A DNA stretch of 64,000 nucleotides from Setophaga petechia (Eukaryota > Chordata > Aves > Passeriformes > Parulidae): positions 2,356,001 to 2,420,000 of the forward strand of contig JANCRA010000061.1 of the NCBI GenBank assembly GCA_024362935.1. The letters are read 5' to 3'. This document shows, one piece after another, positions 34,278 through 47,414 of this stretch (positions within the stretch are counted from its first letter, which is position 1; every line of letters starts with the position of its first letter). The notes beneath the pieces were generated by a model, which made no database searches, had not been told where the DNA came from, and saw only the letters and a list, made by a program, of their open reading frames with translations. Made by a program: the position numbers and the translations under genes.

Positions 34278-34860
34278 GCAGGCAGACTTCCATCCATCGA
34301 TCCCTACATGACAGCGCTCAGCACAAGGGCTGTTTCCCTGCCAAGTATGCCCTCACTGCATCCACGGGCTTTTGACACTGGAGTGGGTGACGCTTCTATC
34401 TTGTGGTTTGTTGGCTCATTGGTTTCTTAGGAGGAGAAAGCCTGTTCATTTTCCTCTTTTTCCAGCAAGTTAAGATGTTCCTGCACAATGTTTCCTGCGC
34501 TTTTCCAGCTCTGGATGGGATTCTGATCCAGTTTTTAATTTTCTACGTCTACAGCAGCGGTAGTAAAGGCGCTGCTGTCGCTTTCCTAGTTTGCCATTTC
34601 AGCGCTTTCAAGCAGTAAAAGCTCTGTTTTGCCAAGACAGCCTTGCTTACTAATAGCAGTCAGAGAGGAAAATCAACTTCATACCCATCTGCAGTGCGGT
34701 TGAGTTGGCCCATTTTGATTTGGTAGCTGTGACTTAGAAACCCTCTGTCACTATGAAATGTTATAAGACATCCTTAGGAGATGTGGTGGTAGATGTGAAA
34801 AGAAATGAGGTTCTACATGCTAGGAAATGGCCTGTCCCTCATGCTCCTCTCTTCTCACAG

Positions 34861-34992
34861 ATGACTGAACCAAGAGCCGTCTCTCCCCTGGCTCCCTCTG
34901 CTCCTGGAGAAGAAGCCAAAGAGGAGCAAAGGGAGGTGGATGAGCGCCAGCCTCCATCAGTGCTCACACCAGAGCCTGGACATTCTGCACCT
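34861..34992 (+). CDS. U13 E6 exon
   Basis: Standard 44-codon E6 with intact splice pair. Confidence 0.7.
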
Positions 34993-35725
34993 GTAAGTGC
35001 CAGTTGTGTGTGGTGCTGTCTTTAGTGCAAGGCAGAGCTGCAAGTTTTGGAGCAGCCAGCACTTTGCTGTTGCTGGCTGAGGATGCTGGGTGCTGCAGTC
35101 CTGGCAGGAGCTCGGGATCTCCTGCAGGCAGCGCCCACAGAACTTGGCCTTGGAGCTGTCACGTTGAGGCCGCAAAGGGCCGGTGCCTCTGGGAGAGCAT
35201 GTGGCTGCTTGGCTCAGGGAAGCTCTGTCTCTTGGCTTCTGCAGTGCTATGGCCTAGGGCAAAGGAGGTAGTGCTGCAGGTGCCAGGCCTTGGCATGTTT
35301 GTTTTCCCAATTTGGAAAGGTGTCTTTGGTTAGTGGAAACGGTCTGCACTTTCCTTGAGTAGTTCTTCACTTGCACAGTGTGTTTTGGACCAGCTGTCTT
35401 TTGGCTTTTGATAAGCTGCAAGGGCAGGATTGTGTGGTCCATGCAGCTGCGGGGGACCATTCTTGTCCCGTGTGGCCAAAGACACAAAGCCCGGAGTTGC
35501 GAAGCCTTCTTGTCAGGCCACAAGCAGAAGCGGCCAGTTTCTGCTGGTGCATATCTTGGTGCAGTCTGCAGCTTTGGCAAGTGCCTTGGAGCCCGGAGCG
35601 GGGGTGAAGCTGCAAGTCCTTGACCGCTGTCCTGTGTTGCTCGGAAGAGGAAGGCCATCTTGCAATGGTGCCTGCTGGATCTGAAGTGAAATGGGCTCCT
35701 GTGTGGCCGAGGAGCTGCATGGGCC

Positions 35726-36054
35726 AAAAGGACGCAGGGCTGGTGGCCTAGAGCAGCTGAAGATGAGGCAGCGTGTGGCCAGGGGGCCAAGAAGGCCAAG
35801 GGCATGGTGGCCTGTGTCAGCAGCAGTGGGACAGCAGGAGCAGGGCAGTGAGCGTGGCCCTGTGCTGGGCTGTGCTGCGGCCACAGCTGGAGCGCTGTGT
35901 GCACTTGTGGGCCCCTGGCAAGCAGAAAGTCATGGAGGGGCTGCAGCGTGTGCACAGAAGGACAGGAGAGCTGGGCCAGGGGGTGCAGCACAAGGCCAGT
36001 GAGGAGGTGCTGAGGGAGCTCTAGCCTGGACAATGGGAGGCTCTTGAGGGACCT
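35726..36054 (+). mobile_element. CR1 fragment, S form (U14)
   Basis: Longer-left-end CR1 piece, S1 junction. Confidence 0.83.
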
Positions 36055-36636
36055 GCAGGCAGACTTCCATCCATCGATCCCTACATGACAGCGCTCAGCA
36101 CAAGGGCTGTTTCCCTGCCAAGTATGCCCTCCTGCATCCACGGGCTTTTGACACTGGAGTGGGTGACGCTTCTATCTTGTGGTTTGTTGGCTCATTGGTT
36201 TCTTAGGAGGAGAAAGCCTGTTCATTTTCCTCTTTTTCCAGCAAGTTAAGATGTTCCTGCACAATGTTTCCTGCGCTTTTCCAGCTCTGGATGGGATTCT
36301 GATCCAGTTTTTAATTTTCTACGTCTACAGCAGCGGTAGTAAAGGCGCTGCTGTCGCTTTCCTAGTTTGCCATTTCAGCGCTTTCAAGCAGTAAAAGCTC
36401 TGTTTTGCCAAGACAGCCTTGCTTACTAATAGCAGTCAGAGAGGAAAATCAACTTCATACCCATCTGCAGTGCGGTTGAGTTGGCCCATTTTGATTTGGT
36501 AGCTGTGACTTAGAAACCCTCTGTCACTATGAAATGTTATAAGACATCCTTAGGAGATGTGGTGGTAGATGTGAAAAGAAATGAGGTTCTACATGCTAGG
36601 AAATGGCCTGTCCCTCATGCTCCTCTCTTCTCACAG

Positions 36637-36768
36637 ATGACTGAACCAAGAGCCGTCTCTCCCCTGGCTCCCTCTGCTCCTGGAGAAGAAGCCAAAGAGG
36701 AGCAAAGGGAGGTGGATGAGCGCCAGCCTCCATCAGTGCTCACACCAGAGCCTGGACATTCTGCACCT
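36637..36768 (+). CDS. U14 E6 exon
   Basis: Standard 44-codon E6 with intact splice pair. Confidence 0.7.
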
Positions 36769-37871
36769 GTAAGTGCCAGTTGTGTGTGGTGCTGTCTTTA
36801 GTGCAAGGCAGAGCTGCAAGTTTTGGAGCAGCCAGCACTTTGCTGTTGCTGGCTGAGGATGCTGGGTGCTGCAGTCCTGGCAGGAGCTCGGGATCTCCTG
36901 CAGGCAGCGCCCACAGAACTTGGCCTTGGAGCTGTCACGTTGAGGCCGCAAAGGGCCGGTGCCTCTGGGAGAGCATGTGGCTGCTTGGCTCAGGGAAGCT
37001 CTGTCTCTTGGCTTCTGCAGTGCTATGGCCTAGGGCAAAGGAGGTAGTGCTGCAGGTGCCAGGCCTTGGCATGTTTGTTTTCCCAATTTGGAAAGGTGTC
37101 TTTGGTTAGTGGAAACGGTCTGCACTTTCCTTGAGTAGTTCTTCACTTGCACAGTGTGTTTTGGACCAGCTGTCTTTTGGCTTTTGATAAGCTGCAAGGG
37201 CAGGATTGTGTGGTCCATGCAGCTGCGGGGGACCATTCTTGTCCCGTGTGGCCAAAGACACAAAGCCCGGAGTTGCGAAGCCTTCTTGTCAGGCCACAAG
37301 CAGAAGCGGCCAGTTTCTGCTGGTGCATATCTTGGTGCAGTCTGCAGCTTTGGCAAGTGCCTTGGAGCCCGGAGCGGGGGTGAAGCTGCAAGTCCTTGAC
37401 CGCTGTCCTGTGTTGCTCGGAAGAGGAAGGCCATCTTGCAATGGTGCCTGCTGGATCTGAAGTGAAATGGGCTCCTGTGTGGCCGAGGAGCTGCATGGGC
37501 CAAAATGCTGGTCAGAATTCTCAGCTGACAAAAGAGGGAGAAGAAACACCTTGGTCCTCCTCTTGAGGTGACCATAGAGTTTCTCTGATGTCCATCTGAG
37601 GATCTTTGCATGCATCCTTATCTCCTGAATGACTGGCATTTCTTTCAAGAGTGTGGATGTCAGGAAGGAGAAATGCTGGTGCAGGCCTGAAGAGAACTCC
37701 TGAAGTGTCTCTCACAAGGAGTGAGCTGACCCAGGAAGCCACCTGCAGCGCCAGGATGGAGCTGTGGGACAGGGCAGGGTGTCAGTCCCTACTGAAAGAC
37801 AAACAGGACATGGCAGAAGCCGAGGGAGGCTCTCAGCAGACCCCTGAGAAATGCCACACCCTCCCTGTCAG

Positions 37872-40314
37872 CTACCTGAGAGGCTGTTGGAGCTTCAGTC
37901 CCAGATGGCCCCTGACTGTAGGGCCAGGGTCACTTTGGAATCTGTGCCTCCCCTTGAACACAGAATGACCCAGCAGAGCAGCAGCACAGTGCTTTGGGAA
38001 CGTGTGAGCCCAGCAGTCTTTGAGTCTCGGCCCACAAAGCTCATATGGGAAGTTGAAACCCGTCTTCTCTTGCTTTCTGTGCAGGTGCTTCTAGAGAGAG
38101 AGCAGGAGCAGACTGCCTCATCAGAGATGCCATGCCCGACTCAGGGAGAGCTGTTCCCAGCCCGAGAGCAGGAAGAGCAGCTCAGGCAGCAGGTGGAAGA
38201 GCCACAGGAGAATGGCCAGGTAAGCCTGACTGGCCAGGTGACAGAGGGAAGGGCAGGAAGAGGGGCACAAACCAGAGCTCTTGGGACTGAGGAGGCCAGG
38301 AAGTCCCACAGGCACTGCAAGCACAGAGCCTTGGAATGTGCGAGATCAGCACCAGGACAGGATGGTTACAGTGGTAGCAGAGCTGGGCAGGGAAGCAGAA
38401 GGAGGCGGCTGAATAAACGTGATTTTGAGGCTAAAAGAGGGAAAAGCTGCGTTTGATGGCAGCTCCCAGTCACTTGCTCTGCATTTGTGTGTACAGAAGA
38501 TCAAGGCAGAGCCACAAGCAGAGCTGCCCAAAGCTCAGAGTGCCATCATGGCAGCGAAGAGGAGGAGTGAAGACATCCAAGAGGAGAAGAATCTCCCTAT
38601 GCAGAGGGGCAATCAACAAAAAGAGGTGAATGAAGGAATGGCAGCCACTCCACTCGTGAAACAGAGTCCTTTTTGTTGTTGTTTACAGAAAATTGACGAA
38701 CAGATGCAGGCACGGCTGCAGGAAACTGAGGCTAGGATCAAGGCAAGGAAGAAGAGGCTAGATGAAAAGATTAAAATCATCAAAGAGAAAATTAATCGTC
38801 TCCTTCATGAGCAAAAGGCTCCAGAAAAGCAAGTGAGTGAAATAGCAATAGCCACTGCAGTCACCCAAGGGGTGGTTTCTGCCCTCCTTGCCTTGCCAGT
38901 GCAGAGCAGCACAGGGGTGGGGTGATGCCTCTGAGTGCCATCCTGATGAGGCCTCTATCAGAGCTGCTCTGAAGGACACTTCCTGCTCTGCTGAATCTCA
39001 GCTGATGCTCTAGACAGTGGCATTACTCCCTTGGCCATTTAGCCAGCAGTCGTCCGAATGAACTCCTTCTGGCTTCTTCCAGGAGACCTTGGTTCTTGAA
39101 TTGTTTTTGCTGGTGAACATGGTCACTCACATAGATTTGGGACACAAGCTACAAACTGTCTGCATCCCTTGTGAATCTGCTCCTGTCCTTTTCTTTGCTT
39201 TCTTCCCAGTCGATGACTCCTGGCTGACGGGGACAAGCTGTAGTCTCTGACTGCTTTGTTCTGTTTGACTTGAGTGGGAAGTGTCGCCATCCTACCTGGC
39301 AGCCTGCAAAGGCTTCCAGCAAATGACGGGCAACCAAGAGCCCCGAGGCTGGCATGGTGGCCTGTGTCAGCAGCAGTGGGGCAGCAGGAGCAGGGCAGTG
39401 AGCGTGGCCCTGTGCTGGGCTGCGCTGCGGCCACAGCTGGAGTGCTGTGTGCGCTTGTGGGCCCCTGGCAAGCAGAAAGTCATGGAGGGGCTGCAGCGTG
39501 TGCACAGAAGGACAGGGGAGCTGGGCCAGGGGGTGCAGCACAAGGCCAGTGAGGAGGTGCTGAGGGAGCTCTAGCCTGGACAATGGGAGGCTCTTGAGGG
39601 ACCTGCAGGCAGACTTCCATCAATGCCTGCATGACAAGGCTCAGCACAAGAGCTGTTTCACCATCAAACATCCCCTCACTGCATCCAAGGGCTTTACATA
39701 CGTGAGTGGGTGGCACTTCCATCTTGTGGTTTGTTGGCTTGTGGTTTTGCTAGGAGGAGAAGGCCTGTTCATTTGCCTCTTTTTCCAGCAAGCAAAGATG
39801 CTTCTGCACAACGTTCCCTGCCCTTTTCCAGCCCTGGAGGGGATTCTGATTCAGTTTTAGTTTTCCACCTCTGCAGCAGCTGTAGCAAAGGCGTTGCTGT
39901 TGCTTTCCTAGTTTTCCATTTCAGCGCTTGCGAGCACTAAAAGCTCGGTTTTTCCTAAACGACCTTGCTTACTGATGGCAGCCAGGGAGGAAAATCAACT
40001 TCAAATCCATCCAGAGTTCTGTTGCATTGGCCCATTTTAATTTGGTGGCTATAACTTAGAACCCCTCTGTCACTATGAAATAGGATGATTTTTCCTTAGA
40101 AGATGTGGTGGTAGATGTGAAAAGAAATGAGGTTCTACATGCTAGGAAATGGCCCGTCCCTCATGCTCCTCTCTTCTCACAGATGACTGAACCAAGAGCC
40201 GTCTCTCCCCTGGCTCCCTCTGCTCCTGGAGAAGAAGCCAAAGAGGAGCAAAGGGAGGTGGATGAGCGCCAGCCTCCATCAGTGCTCACACCAGAGCCTG
40301 GACATTCTGCACCT
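37872..40314 (+). CDS. U15 exon cassette E0-E3 and E6
   Basis: E0 37872-38003, E1 38085-38219, E2 38497-38625, E3 38689-38832 (residue 37 Arg), E6 40183-40314. Splice dinucleotides intact. Confidence 0.65.
39351..39604 (+). mobile_element. CR1 fragment, L form (U15)
   Basis: Short-left-end CR1 piece joined to the E5 remnant. Confidence 0.83.
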
Positions 40315-41047
40315 GTAAGTGCCAGTTGCGTGTGGTGCTGTCTTTAGTGCAAGGCAGAGCTGCAAGTTTTGGAGCAGCCAGCACTTTGCTGTTGCTGGCT
40401 GAGGATGCTGGGTGCTGCAGTCCTGGCAGGAGCTCGGGATCTCCTGCAGGCAGCGCCCACAGAACTTGGCCTTGGAGCTGTCACGTTGAGGCCGCAAAGG
40501 GCCGGTGCCTCTGGGAGAGCATGTGGCTGCTTGGCTCAGGGAAGCTCTGTCTCTTGGCTTCTGCAGTGCTATGGCCTAGGGCAAAGGAGGTAGTGCTGCA
40601 GGTGCCAGGCCTTGGCATGTTTGTTTTCCCAATTTGGAAAGGTGTCTTTGGTTAGTGGAAACGGTCTGCACTTTCCTTGAGTAGTTCTTCACTTGCACAG
40701 TGTGTTTTGGACCAGCTGTCTTTTGGCTTTTGATAAGCTGCAAGGGCAGGATTGTGTGGTCCATGCAGCTGCGGGGGACCATTCTTGTCCCGTGTGGCCA
40801 AAGACACAAAGCCCGGAGTTGCGAAGCCTTCTTGTCAGGCCACAAGCAGAAGCGGCCAGTTTCTGCTGGTGCATATCTTGGTGCAGTCTGCAGCTTTGGC
40901 AAGTGCCTTGGAGCCTGGAGCGGGGGTGAAGCTGCAAGTCCTTGACCGCTGTCCTGTGTTGCTCGGAAGAGGAAGGCCATCTTGCAATGGTGCCTGCTGG
41001 ATCTGAAGTGAAATGGGGACCTGTGTGGCTGGGGAGCTGCGTGGGCC

Positions 41048-41376
41048 AAAAGGACGCAGGGCTGGTGGCCTAGAGCAGCTGAAGATGAGGCAGCGTGTGG
41101 CCAGGGGGCCAAGAAGGCCAAGGGCATGGTGGCCTGTGTCAGCAGCAGTGGGACAGCAGGAGCAGGGCAGTGAGCGTGGCCCTGTGCTGGGCTGTGCTGC
41201 GGCCACAGCTGGAGCGCTGTGTGCACTTGTGGGCCCCTGGCAAGCAGAAAGTCATGGAGGGGCTGCAGCGTGTGCACAGAAGGACAGGGGAGCTGGGCCA
41301 GGGGGTGCAGCACAAGGCCAGTGAGGAGGTGCTGAGGGAGCTCTAGCCTGGACAATGGGAGGCTCTTGAGGGACCT
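41048..41376 (+). mobile_element. CR1 fragment, S form (U16)
   Basis: Longer-left-end piece; has GACAGGGGAG near 41283 as in L units, unlike GACAGGAGAG of the left-half S units. Confidence 0.83.
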
Positions 41377-41959
41377 GCAGGCAGACTTCCATCCATCGAT
41401 CCCTACATGACAGCGCTCAGCACAAGGGCTGTTTCCCTGCCAAGTATGCCCTCACTGCATCCACGGGCTTTTGACACTGGAGTGGGTGACGCTTCTATCT
41501 TGTGGTTTGTTGGCTCATTGGTTTCTTAGGAGGAGAAAGCCTGTTCATTTTCCTCTTTTTCCAGCAAGTTAAGATGTTCCTGCACAATGTTTCCTGCGCT
41601 TTTCCAGCTCTGGATGGGATTCTGATCCAGTTTTTAATTTTCTACGTCTACAGCAGCGGTAGTAAAGGCGCTGCTGTCGCTTTCCTAGTTTGCCATTTCA
41701 GCGCTTTCAAGCAGTAAAAGCTCTGTTTTGCCAAGACAGCCTTGCTTACTAATAGCAGTCAGAGAGGAAAATCAACTTCATACCCATCTGCAGTGCGGTT
41801 GAGTTGGCCCATTTTGATTTGGTAGCTGTGACTTAGAAACCCTCTGTCACTATGAAATGTTATAAGACATCCTTAGGAGATGTGGTGGTAGATGTGAAAA
41901 GAAATGAGGTTCTACATGCTAGGAAATGGCCCGTCCCTCATGCTCCTCTCTTCTCACAG

Positions 41960-42091
41960 ATGACTGAACCAAGAGCCGTCTCTCCCCTGGCTCCCTCTGC
42001 TCCTGGAGAAGAAGCCAAAGAGGAGCAAAGGGAGGTGGATGAGCGCCAGCCTCCATCAGTGCTCACACCAGAGCCTGGACATTCTGCACCT
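41960..42091 (+). CDS. U16 E6 exon
   Basis: Standard 44-codon E6 with intact splice pair. Confidence 0.7.
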
Positions 42092-43194
42092 GTAAGTGCC
42101 AGTTGCGTGTGGTGCTGTCTTTAGTGCAAGGCAGAGCTGCAAGTTTTGGAGCAGCCAGCACTTTGCTGTTGCTGGCTGAGGATGCTGGGTGCTGCAGTCC
42201 TGGCAGGAGCTCGGGATCTCCTGCAGGCAGCGCCCACAGAACTTGGCCTTGGAGCTGTCACGTTGAGGCCGCAAAGGGCCGGTGCCTCTGGGAGAGCATG
42301 TGGCTGCTTGGCTCAGGGAAGCTCTGTCTCTTGGCTTCTGCAGTGCTATGGCCTAGGGCAAAGGAGGTAGTGCTGCAGGTGCCAGGCCTTGGCATGTTTG
42401 TTTTCCCAATTTGGAAAGGTGTCTTTGGTTAGTGGAAACGGTCTGCACTTTCCTTGAGTAGTTCTTCACTTGCACAGTGTGTTTTGGACCAGCTGTCTTT
42501 TGGCTTTTGATAAGCTGCAAGGGCAGGATTGTGTGGTCCATGCAGCTGCGGGGGACCATTCTTGTCCCGTGTGGCCAAAGACACAAAGCCCGGAGTTGCG
42601 AAGCCTTCTTGTCAGGCCACAAGCAGAAGCGGCCAGTTTCTGCTGGTGCATATCTTGGTGCAGTCTGCAGCTTTGGCAAGTGCCTTGGAGCCCGGAGCGG
42701 GGGTGAAGCTGCAAGTCCTTGACCGCTGTCCTGTGTTGCTCGGAAGAGGAAGGCCATCTTGCAATGGTGCCTGCTGGATCTGAAGTGAAATGGGCTCCTG
42801 TGTGGCCGAGGAGCTGCATGGGCCAAAATGCTGGTCAGAATTCTCAGCTGACAAAAGAGGGAGAAGAAACACCTTGGTCCTCCTCTTGAGGTGACCATAG
42901 AGTTTCTCTGATGTCCATCTGAGGATCTTTGCATGCATCCTTATCTCCTGAATGACTGGCATTTCTTTCAAGAGTGTGGATGTCAGGAAGGAGAAATGCT
43001 GGTGCAGGCCTGAAGAGAACTCCTGAAGTGTCTCTCACAAGGAGTGAGCTGACCCAGGAAGGCACCTGCAGCGCCAGGATGGAGCTGTGGGACAGGGCAG
43101 GGTGTCAGTCCCTACTGAAAGACAAACAGGACATGGCAGAAGCCGAGGGAGGCTCTCAGCAGACCCCTGAGAAATGCCACACCCTCCCTGTCAG

Positions 43195-45637
43195 CTACCT
43201 GAGAGGCTGTTGGAGCTTCAGTCCCAGATGGCCCCTGACTGTAGGGCCAGGGTCACTTTGGAATCTGTGCCTCCCCTTGAACACAGAATGACCCAGCAGA
43301 GCAGCAGCACAGTGCTTTGGGAACGTGTGAGCCCAGCAGTCTTTGAGTCTCGGCCCACAAAGCTCATATGGGAAGTTGAAACCCGTCTTCTCTTGCTTTC
43401 TGTGCAGGTGCTTCTAGAGAGAGAGCAGGAGCAGACTGCCTCATCAGAGATGCCATGCCCGACTCAGGGAGAGCTGTTCCCAGCCCGAGAGCAGGAAGAG
43501 CAGCTCAGGCAGCAGGTGGAAGAGCCACAGGAGAATGGCCAGGTAAGCCTGACTGGCCAGGTGACAGAGGGAAGGGCAGGAAGAGGGGCACAAACCAGAG
43601 CTCTTGGGACTGAGGAGGCCAGGAAGTCCCACAGGCACTGCAAGCACAGAGCCTTGGAATGTGCGAGATCAGCACCAGGACAGGATGGTTACAGTGGTAG
43701 CAGAGCTGGGCAGGGAAGCAGAAGGAGGCGGCTGAATAAACGTGATTTTGAGGCTAAAAGAGGGAAAAGCTGCGTTTGATGGCAGCTCCCAGTCACTTGC
43801 TCTGCATTTGTGTGTACAGAAGATCAAGGCAGAGCCACAAGCAGAGCTGCCCAAAGCTCAGAGTGCCATCATGGCAGCGAAGAGGAGGAGTGAAGACATC
43901 CAAGAGGAGAAGAATCTCCCTATGCAGAGGGGCAATCAACAAAAAGAGGTGAATGAAGGAATGGCAGCCACTCCACTCGTGAAACAGAGTCCTTTTTGTT
44001 GTTGTTTACAGAAAATTGACGAACAGATGCAGGCACGGCTGCAGGAAACTGAGGCTAGGATCAAGGCAAGGAAGAAGAGGCTAGATGAAAAGATTAAAAT
44101 CATCAAAGAGAAAATTAATCGTCTCCTTCATGAGCAAAAGGCTCCAGAAAAGCAAGTGAGTGAAATAGCAATAGCCACTGCAGTCACCCAAGGGGTGGTT
44201 TCTGCCCTCCTTGCCTTGCCAGTGCAGAGCAGCACAGGGGTGGGGTGATGCCTCTGAGTGCCATCCTGATGAGGCCTCTATCAGAGCTGCTCTGAAGGAC
44301 ACTTCCTGCTCTGCTGAATCTCAGCTGATGCTCTAGACAGTGGCATTACTCCCTTGGCCATTTAGCCAGCAGTCGTCCGAATGAACTCCTTCTGGCTTCT
44401 TCCAGGAGACCTTGGTTCTTGAGGTGTTTTTGCTGGTGAACATGGTCACTCACATAGATTTGGGACACAAGCTACAAACTGTCTGCATCCCTTGTGAATC
44501 TGCTCCTGTCCTTTTCTTTGCTTTCTTCCCAGTCGATGACTCCTGGCTGACGGGGACAAGCTGTAGTCTCTGACTGCTTTGTTCTGTTTGACTTGAGTGG
44601 GAAGTGTCGCCATCCTACCTGGCAGCCTGCAAAGGCTTCCAGCAAATGACGGGCAACCAAGAGCCCCGAGGCTGGCATGGTGGCCTGTGTCAGCAGCAGT
44701 GGGGCAGCAGGAGCAGGGCAGTGAGCGTGGCCCTGTGCTGGGCTGCGCTGCGGCCACAGCTGGAGTGCTGTGTGCGCTTGTGGGCCCCTGGCAAGCAGAA
44801 AGTCATGGAGGGGCTGCAGCGTGTGCACAGAAGGACAGGGGAGCTGGGCCAGGGGGTGCAGCACAAGGCCAGTGAGGAGGTGCTGAGGGAGCTCTAGCCT
44901 GGACAATGGGAGGCTCTTGAGGGACCTGCAGGCAGACTTCCATCAATGCCTGCATGACAAGGCTCAGCACAAGAGCTGTTTCACCATCAAACATCCCCTC
45001 ACTGCATCCAAGGGCTTTACATACGTGAGTGGGTGGCACTTCCATCTTGTGGTTTGTTGGCTTGTGGTTTTGCTAGGAGGAGAAGGCCTGTTCATTTGCC
45101 TCTTTTTCCAGCAAGCAAAGATGCTTCTGCACAACGTTCCCTGCCCTTTTCCAGCCCTGGAGGGGATTCTGATTCAGTTTTAGTTTTCCACCTCTGCAGC
45201 AGCTGTAGCAAAGGCGTTGCTGTTGCTTTCCTAGTTTTCCATTTCAGCGCTTGCGAGCACTAAAAGCTCGGTTTTTCCTAAACGACCTTGCTTACTGATG
45301 GCAGCCAGGGAGGAAAATCAACTTCAAATCCATCCAGAGTTCTGTTGCATTGGCCCATTTTAATTTGGTGGCTATAACTTAGAACCCCTCTGTCACTATG
45401 AAATAGGATGATTTTTCCTTAGAAGATGTGGTGGTAGATGTGAAAAGAAATGAGGTTCTACATGCTAGGAAATGGCCCGTCCCTCATGCTCCTCTCTTCT
45501 CACAGATGACTGAACCAAGAGCCGTCTCTCCCCTGGCTCCCTCTGCTCCTGGAGAAGAAGCCAAAGAGGAGCAAAGGGAGGTGGATGAGCGCCAGCCTCC
45601 ATCAGTGCTCACACCAGAGCCTGGACATTCTGCACCT
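43195..45637 (+). CDS. U17 exon cassette E0-E3 and E6
   Basis: E0 43195-43326, E1 43408-43542, E2 43820-43948, E3 44012-44155 (residue 37 Arg), E6 45506-45637. Splice dinucleotides intact. Confidence 0.65.
44674..44927 (+). mobile_element. CR1 fragment, L form (U17)
   Basis: Short-left-end CR1 piece joined to the E5 remnant. Confidence 0.83.
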
Positions 45638-46370
45638 GTAAGTGCCAGTTGCGTGTGGTGCTGTCTTTAGTGCAAGGCAGAGCTGCAAGTTTTGGAGCAG
45701 CCAGCACTTTGCTGTTGCTGGCTGAGGATGCTGGGTGCTGCAGTCCTGGCAGGAGCTCGGGATCTCCTGCAGGCAGCGCCCACAGAACTTGGCCTTGGAG
45801 CTGTCACGTTGAGGCCGCAAAGGGCCGGTGCCTCTGGGAGAGCATGTGGCTGCTTGGCTCAGGGAAGCTCTGTCTCTTGGCTTCTGCAGTGCTATGGCCT
45901 AGGGCAAAGGAGGTAGTGCTGCAGGTGCCAGGCCTTGGCATGTTTGTTTTCCCAATTTGGAAAGGTGTCTTTGGTTAGTGGAAACGGTCTGCACTTTCCT
46001 TGAGTAGTTCTTCACTTGCACAGTGTGTTTTGGACCAGCTGTCTTTTGGCTTTTGATAAGCTGCAAGGGCAGGATTGTGTGGTCCATGCAGCTGCGGGGG
46101 ACCATTCTTGTCCCGTGTGGCCAAAGACACAAAGCCCGGAGTTGCGAAGCCTTCTTGTCAGGCCACAAGCAGAAGCGGCCAGTTTCTGCTGGTGCATATC
46201 TTGGTGCAGTCTGCAGCTTTGGCAAGTGCCTTGGAGCCTGGAGCGGGGGTGAAGCTGCAAGTCCTTGACCGCTGTCCTGTGTTGCTCGGAAGAGGAAGGC
46301 CATCTTGCAATGGTGCCTGCTGGATCTGAAGTGAAATGGGGACCTGTGTGGCTGGGGAGCTGCGTGGGCC

Positions 46371-46699
46371 AAAAGGACGCAGGGCTGGTGGCCTAGAGCA
46401 GCTGAAGATGAGGCAGCGTGTGGCCAGGGGGCCAAGAAGGCCAAGGGCATGGTGGCCTGTGTCAGCAGCAGTGGGACAGCAGGAGCAGGGCAGTGAGCGT
46501 GGCCCTGTGCTGGGCTGTGCTGCGGCCACAGCTGGAGCGCTGTGTGCACTTGTGGGCCCCTGGCAAGCAGAAAGTCATGGAGGGGCTGCAGCGTGTGCAC
46601 AGAAGGACAGGGGAGCTGGGCCAGGGGGTGCAGCACAAGGCCAGTGAGGAGGTGCTGAGGGAGCTCTAGCCTGGACAATGGGAGGCTCTTGAGGGACCT
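46371..46699 (+). mobile_element. CR1 fragment, S form (U18)
   Basis: Longer-left-end CR1 piece with GACAGGGGAG. Confidence 0.83.
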
Positions 46700-47282
46700 G
46701 CAGGCAGACTTCCATCCATCGATCCCTACATGACAGCGCTCAGCACAAGGGCTGTTTCCCTGCCAAGTATGCCCTCACTGCATCCACGGGCTTTTGACAC
46801 TGGAGTGGGTGACGCTTCTATCTTGTGGTTTGTTGGCTCATTGGTTTCTTAGGAGGAGAAAGCCTGTTCATTTTCCTCTTTTTCCAGCAAGTTAAGATGT
46901 TCCTGCACAATGTTTCCTGCGCTTTTCCAGCTCTGGATGGGATTCTGATCCAGTTTTTAATTTTCTACGTCTACAGCAGCGGTAGTAAAGGCGCTGCTGT
47001 CGCTTTCCTAGTTTGCCATTTCAGCGCTTTCAAGCAGTAAAAGCTCTGTTTTGCCAAGACAGCCTTGCTTACTAATAGCAGTCAGAGAGGAAAATCAACT
47101 TCATACCCATCTGCAGTGCGGTTGAGTTGGCCCATTTTGATTTGGTAGCTGTGACTTAGAAACCCTCTGTCACTATGAAATGTTATAAGACATCCTTAGG
47201 AGATGTGGTGGTAGATGTGAAAAGAAATGAGGTTCTACATGCTAGGAAATGGCCCGTCCCTCATGCTCCTCTCTTCTCACAG

Positions 47283-47414
47283 ATGACTGAACCAAGAGCC
47301 GTCTCTCCCCTGGCTCCCTCTGCTCCTGGAGAAGAAGCCAAAGAGGAGCAAAGGGAGGTGGATGAGCGCCAGCCTCCATCAGTGCTCACACCAGAGCCTG
47401 GACATTCTGCACCT
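47283..47414 (+). CDS. U18 E6 exon
   Basis: Standard 44-codon E6 with intact splice pair. Confidence 0.7.

Larger units (their letters stand above)
33601..35377 (+). repeat. U13, short unit, S1 subtype
   Basis: 1777 bp, L-like region A, no deletion at the U10/U14 site. Confidence 0.97.
35378..37153 (+). repeat. U14, short unit, S1 subtype with 1-bp deletion
   Basis: 1776 bp; same single-base deletion as U10 (near 36131). Confidence 0.97.
37154..40699 (+). repeat. U15, long unit
   Basis: 3546 bp; shares the GAATTG variant (near 39100) with U11. Confidence 0.97.
40700..42476 (+). repeat. U16, short unit, S2 subtype
   Basis: 1777 bp; first S unit in the right half, where S2 is the only subtype found. 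Confidence 0.97.
42477..46022 (+). repeat. U17, long unit
   Basis: 3546 bp; has CAGGAAGGCACC (near 43057) in place of CAGGAAGCCACC, shared only with U24. Confidence 0.97.
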
